64,000 bases of DNA. Origin: Deroplatys truncata (taxonomy: Eukaryota > Arthropoda > Insecta > Mantodea > Mantidae). The DNA lies in assembly GCA_030765065.1 (NCBI GenBank), contig CM060988.1:194802565-194866564 (forward strand). The letters run 5' to 3'. Every line of letters begins with the position of its first letter. Position 1 is the stretch's first letter. The notes below the pieces were generated by a model, which was not told the DNA's origin, made no database searches, and saw only the letters and a list, made by a program, of their open reading frames with translations. The position numbers were made by a program, and so were the translations under genes. Shown one piece after another: positions 58,587 to 64,000 of the stretch.

Positions 58587-58625
58587 GCCTCTGAGCAAAA
58601 TCTCCGGTCTTCCATGCCCAATATA
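58587..58625 (+). mobile_element. SINE-A, left half split by a mariner
   Basis: CCTCTGAGCAAAATCTCCGG, then TCTTCCATGCCCAATATA, is the reverse complement of the SINE-A body. This makes it the only copy in the plus orientation. It stops at TA, where the DD41D mariner begins, and continues at 60142. The tRNA-like head is missing. Confidence 0.85.
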
Positions 58626-60141
58626 CAGGGTGGCCCACAAAGTGTTACAGGTGAATACCTTTTAAACGAATAGAAAAAAAAACAAATGCCAAGAATTTCA
58701 AATCTTATAGGAGCAAGGCGCCTTCCAAACTGTGATACGGAAAATATTTCCACGAGGTCCCAAACTCAGAATTTTAAATGAAGCCACGATAATTTTCTTT
58801 AATATTTCGGTTCCCCTCAATAAACTAAGCAACTTTTTTATTAAGGCTTGTTTATATAATATGAATTGAGCTGTTATAGGATGTTTTCATTAAACCTCAT
58901 GCACTCGGGGAGGAAAAAAAGTATAAAATAAATAAAAAAATGTGGTTTCAAAGCCACCTAAACTTCTAAAATACAACACTGTATGTAGTTATGTTGATTA
59001 TATACCGTGACTCTTCAGAATTAAAAAATGCGGCAGATTTTTATGTAGAGGTAGATATAATTTTAGTACTGCGTGAACTACATCTGCAGTGTGATACGGG
59101 ATGAAAATGTCACATATAAAATTCAAACGACTGGAAACACGACTTCGGAAATGTAAAGAACAAGAATCGCTTGAAGGTGAATTCGAGAGAGTGAATGATG
59201 AAAATACTATCAATATTGTTGCTGCTCTAGAAGTAAATCCACAGATAAGTCGGCGTCAATTGTCCAAAGACAGTGGAATTAACCGCACTTCGGTACAGTG
59301 GACACTAAAGCAGCAGAAATACCAGCCTTATCGCATAAGTTTGCATCAAGAACTCACACAAAGAGATTTTCAACTTCCAGGTTATTTTGCGAGCGATTTA
59401 CGCAATGCTGTTGCAGAGAATGGTTCATACCTGGCAAATATATTTTCTGATGAAGCAACATTCTCAATAATGGACATGTTAATATGCATTATTGGGCATC
59501 TGAAAACCCCAAATGGATGAAAACGGTACCTTTTCAGCATCGTTGGTCGCTAAGTGTTTGTGGAAATTCTGATAACCTTGTCATCGATCCTTCACTTCTT
59601 TGAAGGCACAATTACCTACTGGTGAATCATATTGCCATTTTCTCAACCAAGAACCACCTCCCTTATTGGAAAACGTGTCTTTCAATGTGAGAAGAGAATT
59701 TGATATCAGCAGGATGGTGCACCACCACATTTTGCAATATGCACACGTCAACTGCTAAACGAGAAATTTGGTGATAAGTGGCATGAACGTGCTGGACCTA
59801 TCATCTGGCCTCCTCGTTCACCAGACGTAACGCCCTTGGACTACTTATTATGGGGATACATAAAACAGAAATTCATGTTTAAAGCACCTACAACCAAAGA
59901 AAAGATGAAATTTCGAATACGTGAAGCTTGTCGCATATTAGCCCCTGTATGTTGTTAACAATTAGAGTCAAAGAATTGCCAAGTGTTTAGATGTTAATGG
60001 TGGCTACTTTGAGCATTTAAGGTAATAACCTGGGTATTTATTGACTTTTGAGGGGAGCCAGAATATAAAACAAAATTATCATGCTTTCATTTAAAATTCT
60101 GAGGATCTGTTCACTTGTAACACTGCATATGGGCCAACCTG
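58626..60141 (+). mobile_element. DD41D (rosa-type) mariner inserted in a SINE
   Basis: Inverted ends are CAGGGTGGCCCACAAAGTGT and, inward from the right, CAGGTTGGCCCATATGCAGT, with continued similarity (TACAGGTGAA against TACAAGTGAA). TA is duplicated on both sides (58624-58625 and 60142-60143). Removing the 1516-bp element and one TA restores a continuous SINE-A, which fixes both boundaries exactly. It carries one decayed transposase gene on the plus strand. Confidence 0.93.
59101..59960 (+). pseudogene. DD41D mariner transposase, frameshifted
   Basis: The opening frame gives an HTH region (NPQISRRQLSKDSGINRTSV, then QWTLKQQKYQPY) and the first catalytic motif FSDEATF (59444-59464). A frameshift near 59475 moves the frame to NMHYWASENPKWM. 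After further shifts and stops, YQQDGAPPHF carries the second Asp (59713-59715) and SPDVTPLDYLLWGYIK the third (59839-59841). The Asp codons are 126 nt apart, so 41 residues lie between them. That is the DD41D spacing described for rosa-like mariners. The start near 59101 is a guess; the true start may be a little upstream. It encoded a cut-and-paste transposase acting on TA targets; this copy is inactive. Confidence 0.85.
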
Positions 60142-60192
60142 TAGAATGGCACGCTAAGAACCATAGTAGTTAAAAGTCCACAAATAAAAATT
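60142..60192 (+). mobile_element. SINE-A, right half (tail)
   Basis: TAGAATGGCACGCTAAGAAC, then CATAGTAGTTAAAAGTCCAC and AAATAAAAA, continues the SINE-A body interrupted at 58625. It ends in an A-rich tail. Confidence 0.85.
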
Positions 60193-60198
60193 CGGTTT

Positions 60199-61290
60199 TA
60201 CTTTCTCTAGGTACACATACCTACTAGGACAGAAGCTATTGCATTCCACCCAAAAATTAAGATACCGAGATTTCAACCGAAATACATATTTTGATGCCTC
60301 TGAATACAAAAAACGGCATATTTAGAAAAAGGTCCGCGCGCGCGAGTGTGTCTGTCTGTGAACAGCATAATTCAAAATCGAAAAGTAGCGTAAGTACCAA
60401 ACTCGGTATTAAGTTCAGTATCTTCCAAGGATGCGACACGAAGATTTTCAAGAAAATTCCCCCAACCCAAACTACTCTTTACATGGAACATTTTTTTGAA
60501 AAACTTTATTTTCTAAAAAATGGCTAACGACTTTTGATTAAAATGCCATATATTAAAGATATTTACATGACAAATAAAATGCTTATCTTAAATTTTCTTG
60601 GAACAGCCTATGAAGTCCTCTTCATTCGGAAGGATTTTATACAGTCTTGAATAAGTAGTAAACATTAAGTGATAGACGAAAACGTACTACACAAGAAATG
60701 CAGGTCTCTAAACATTTTTTTTAATCAACCATTTCTGAGATATCCGTTTTTAATGGATCGAAGTGTTCATTGCTTGGTCATTCTAAGTCCTGTCAACATT
60801 CAGCTTATTATTTATGGATGCTCTTTAACTGCCATGGTTCTTAGCGTCCTTCTATATTGGGCGTGAAAGATCGGAAATTTTGCTCAGAGACCTCTTTATC
60901 AGGCTTGAGGTTCTTTTACGTGCCGTAAATCTACGGCTTTACTTCCCTTCCGAAGGAAGCCATACCGAAAAAATACATCGCCTTCCGTCGTGTTTGAGCC
61001 CGTTACCTCGGGAACTAGAGGCTAGCATGGTCACCACGGAGGACAAGAAGCTGTTTCTCGGGATTACATGGAAACACAATGGAATTTTAAGGCCAGCACT
61101 AGCGTCCATTTCTTGAACATTTGACTATCGTGGTTCTCTTTGTATCTGTAACGAATGTGCAATGCGGCTACCCGGCAAGATTTATTTGGATTAAAATGAA
61201 GTAGATAGGAAACTAAATTTAGTAAGCATAATTTGTATACTCACTAATAAGGGCTATAGGATACAGAAAGCCATGTGCATCATGCGATTT
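60199..61290 (-). repeat. Family C copy interrupted by SINE-A
   Basis: A minus copy begins TTTTACTTTCTCTAGGTACA right after the SINE tail and runs to about 60807 (CTAAGTCCTGTCAACATTCA). It resumes after the SINE at about 61051 (CTGTTTCTCGGGATTACATG) and ends near 61290 (AGAAAGCCATGTGCATCATG). The CA site holds GCGCGCGCGAGTGTGTCTGT, a rare CG-type run. An older fragment follows at 61300-61460 (GCAAGGAGCATGG, CATAACGATCTGCTTTTAAA). Confidence 0.75.
60808..61050 (-). mobile_element. SINE-A copy with deletions
   Basis: Tail TTATTTATGGATGCTCTTTA at the left and head (reverse strand TCCTCCGTGGTGACCATGCT) at the right. The A-box has lost about 8 bp and the B-box is decayed (GGCTCAAACAC). The body lacks a piece near 60945. 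It was inserted into the older family C copy. Confidence 0.85.
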
Positions 61291-61460
61291 TTTTCTAGTG
61301 GTAATGCAAGGAGCATGGGGGGATGCCATTACATAACGATCTGCTTTTAAAAATTTCAAATACCTCTTTAACCTACTGCATTCTTCTTATACCCGCAAAG
61401 AAATATATAAATGTGCAATAAAAGCTTATAGAAGTAGGCTGAGGAACAAGCCTTTCTAAG

Positions 61461-62424
61461 AATAGTTTATCGTTGGGAGAAGATAGCATACACAATTCTG
61501 TACGTGGTGCATACTATATACCAAGTATCAAAGCAATCGGCTTCAGCATTCTTGTTTGGGGAAAAAACATTAAAATGCTATTTTTGGCTTCAGGGTAAAC
61601 CATTATATACGTTGTTCATCCAAAATAGACAATTACATGAATATTATGTTCTTTAACCATAGTGCCTATGTATAGATGTGATGTTGGCGCGACGCCTATT
61701 CCTCATTATGTGAACCATGTGCTAACGAAAAAGCACTAAATGTCGTTTAAGAAAAGCTGTTTCAAGTTTAATACATGTCTAAACATACATGCAAGGAAAT
61801 TTATGCTTACTCTCGGCGTATCTTCGTTCGCTGGTGAAAACATAACATACGTCCGAGATGTGACCTTGAACATCGGCTGCGTCATTTTACAACCATGCAG
61901 GCATGAATCATTTTATCAGTAAGAGCGCTATCGCTCTCAATTCCTGCGACTACTTTTCTCTGCTATAATATCGCCACTTTTCTTTTGTAATGGTTATGCT
62001 TTTCTGGCATGTAACTTTTATGCCGATAATCTTTTTTACTGCAGTTTTAAAATTATTCAAATTTAGGCAGTCTTTTCTCTTCCAGCAAAAGGCTAACGCT
62101 CGGAAACAAGTAGCAGGGTTGCTGAAATGCTTTATGTGGTGGTGGTGGTGGCAGCGGCGGCAGCAGCTTCGGCTTAAAAATCTAAACATCATTATTAAAA
62201 CTTAATCTGAGGTGCAGTTTTACTCCGTTCCATTCTTACTATACTCCAGTTTGAGTTCTAGTACAAAGGGGCTCGTATTGTTTCGAGAGCCTGCAAGCCT
62301 TGTGGAGAGGCTGTTGACAGAGTAATCCCTAGATTTCTAGCGATAAGCAACTGCTTTTCTCAACATCTTTGAGGTAACTGCGGCATGCATTCTATTCTTT
62401 AGGCAACTGTTTTTTAAACATGAA
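61461..62424. other. No gene recognised; GTG/GGC triplet run at 62135-62166
   Basis: A short run of GTG then GGC/CAG-type triplets (62135-62166) is the only structure. Open frames through it (Trp-rich on plus, His-rich on minus) are low complexity. Confidence 0.4.
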
Positions 62425-62545
62425 AACTTCTGTGTTATATTCACACGACTTTCTCTAAATACTATCCTTTATTTGATCTTTTTCTACAAACTATTCTTAA
62501 AAAGCTTATTCTTCTATTTTCTCCGTGTTAATCGACATAAAAGTT
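62425..62545 (+). repeat. Family C, 5' fragment
   Basis: CTTCTGTGTTATATTCACAC, then GACTTTCTCTAA and CCGTGTTAATCGACATAAA, are the first 120 bp of the family. The rest is missing. Confidence 0.65.
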
Positions 62546-62862
62546 TGCACTGAAGTTACATACGTGTTTGAAGAGAATTGGTCGACTCATTCCAATTTTG
62601 AAGAGTAATTTAACCTCCACCACAAGTTTGCCATTTTAAGAGAACCGCTGCACGTGCACAATTAAACTTGTTTATGAAAATGCCCATATTGGCTCATTTT
62701 ACACTGTAAGGGTGGTTTCCATTAACAGCCTCCTAAAATATTACCATGTTTCTAAAACATCCATAAATTTTGCTGTACAACAACACTACAAATTCAACGA
62801 TATGCATAGGAAGGATTTCCAACTGGAAATTAACAAGACAAGACTCGAGTCATAAATAGCAC
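62546..62862. other. No gene recognised
   Basis: AT-rich flank of the family B element. Confidence 0.35.
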
Positions 62863-63913
62863 AAGAATGTGCCAAAAGACTCCGAACCGCCTGCGCGGTG
62901 TTTTTCCTCTCCGCGTCCTCGGCGCTCGTTGCCGTCTGCCGCTATCATAGAAAGGCGCGGATGAAAACATATAACATTTTTAAAACTACTTTTAAAGGCT
63001 TTACTTAACAACATTACGAAAGGAGATGCTGAAACTAGCCACCGTCGCTGTCCATACATTTTTGGCACCTCTTTACGAAACTATCTATCACTCGCCGTAG
63101 TTCACGTTGAGAAATTTCCTGGCGGATATTTTGTTTTAATTCTTCCAGGGTGTGTGGGTTTGTCTTGTACACTTTATGTTTAAAGTTACCCCGGAGGGGT
63201 ATTTTATGAACAATAATATCGGCTGCGCGGTGTTTTTCCACTGGGCGTGTGGAAATATGATAAAAACATGATAACACACTGCTGCTATAAACAAAGTCAC
63301 GCTGTTGTGGTTTTGCTGGGCAGTGTGAAGTGCAGTTTTGAGTTGACGGTTATGTGATGTAGTTCAGTTATTACGAGTTATTTGTTATTTTGTCCTGTAC
63401 TTAGTCACAAAGTATATTATGGCTCAGTATGTTTTCTACTGCACAGCGTGTGTTTATTTATGTTTCGTATGTGTTAACTCGGTCAGCTCGCCAAGTGAAA
63501 GTAAGATTTGCAGAAAGATGTCCAAGTGTAAAAGTTCCAGGCCGTACACCAATCCATGAACTTTACAGTAAATTTCAGGCCACAGGAAGTGTTCAGGCTA
63601 AGAAATCTAACAGACGGCGTTCGGTTCTTAAAGAAGAAACATTAGACATCGGTCATCGTTTGGAAAATTTCCCCCAAAAATTCCATGATGGATAGTTTCC
63701 TAAAGAGGTGCCAAAAATGTATGGACAACGACGGTGGCCAATTTCAGCATTTCCCTTCATAAAGTTGGTAAGTAAATCCTTTAAAAGTAGTTTTAAAAAT
63801 GTTGTATTGTTTCGTCCGCGCCTTTCTATGATAGCAGCAGACGGCAACGAGTGCCGAGGACGCGGACAGGAAAAATACCGCGCAGGCGTTTCGAAGTCTT
63901 TTGGCTCATTCTG
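62863..63913 (+). mobile_element. Family B fold-back mariner derivative, second copy
   Basis: It has the same structure as 46877-47899. The left arm begins near AAGAATGTGCCAAAAGACTC. The right arm, read inward, begins CAGAATGAGCCAAAAGACTT and is followed by TA (63914-63915); the left flank TA is not preserved. The left arm carries a longer minus-strand transposase tail (63035-63277). The centre carries an N-terminal domain (63429-63695) with HELYSKFQATGSVQ intact. The right arm carries the tail again on the plus strand. No DDE core. The two long copies are close in sequence, so the fold-back form itself seems to have moved or been duplicated. Confidence 0.9.
63035..63277 (-). pseudogene. Mariner transposase C-terminus in the left arm (family B)
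   Basis: The minus frame reads STRPVEKHRAADIIVHKIPL, then NFKHKVYKTNPHTLEELKQN, then IRQEISQRELRRVIDSFVKR and CQKCMDSDGG. VYKTNPHTLEELKQNIRQEI is the region just after the third catalytic motif in DUF4817-type mariner transposases. The run ends in the terminal QFQHLL-like tail just inside the arm. It is inverted relative to the N-terminal domain in the same element, so the two cannot be parts of one reading frame. Confidence 0.7.
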
Positions 63914-64000
63914 TATTATCTGCAATAATCTCACAACACGGCGTTCTGATCTTATTGATATATTTACGAGTGAGAAAGTTGCGAGATAACAAACATATCT

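Overview
The window is AT-rich eukaryotic DNA. It has no operons, no Shine-Dalgarno-led genes and almost no long open reading frames. The mobile elements (mariner-type transposons, tRNA-derived SINEs, a MULE, a non-LTR retrotransposon) and one recognisable animal gene exon point to an arthropod, most likely an insect with a large, repeat-rich genome. A cockroach-like (Blattodea) source is my guess from the general look of the repeats; nothing in the sequence proves it.

Host gene content is very sparse. The only part I can name is a minus-strand exon at 22767-22893. It encodes the conserved tryptophan-rich, coiled-coil-like segment of KANSL1 (fly nsl1), the scaffold of the NSL histone acetyltransferase complex. 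Most of the surrounding sequence is therefore probably intronic or intergenic. Three further minus-strand open segments (9640-9885, 27561-27764, 42570-42702) could be exons of unknown genes. The one at 42570-42702 is the most convincing.

Region by region. 1-11 kb: a SINE fragment, a diverged duplication (234-690 and 10062-10710), one copy of the main dispersed repeat (here 'family C'), and a fold-back mariner derivative (4084-5058). 11-15.2 kb: a pogo/Tigger remnant, then a 2.6-kb mariner of the plant-like DD39D type with Stowaway-like ends and a second element inside it, then a 562-bp fold-back mariner derivative ('family B'). 16-23 kb: a 107-bp near-perfect palindrome, a 52-base poly(A) run, a mariner interrupted by a complete SINE, a Harbinger-like MITE, a dead Tc1-like element with both ends, and the KANSL1 exon. 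23.7-32 kb: clustered family C copies. 32.6-34 kb: a 76-bp minisatellite abutting a SINE. 35-42.6 kb: family C copies nested inside one another. 42.6-51.5 kb: the orphan exon, a SINE, a second family B element, and a non-LTR retrotransposon 3' end. 51.5-55.3 kb: more nested family C and a tRNA-like sequence. 55.7-60.2 kb: a MULE with long clustered end repeats, a dead mariner-like transposase, and a DD41D mariner inserted at a TA inside a SINE. 60-64 kb: family C with a SINE inside, and a third family B element.

The nesting gives a relative order of insertion: mariner older than SINE at 18.3-19.4 kb; SINE older than mariner at 58.6-60.2 kb; older family C copies split by younger ones at four places. 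Every transposase seen is broken by stops, frameshifts or deletions, so I see no autonomous element.
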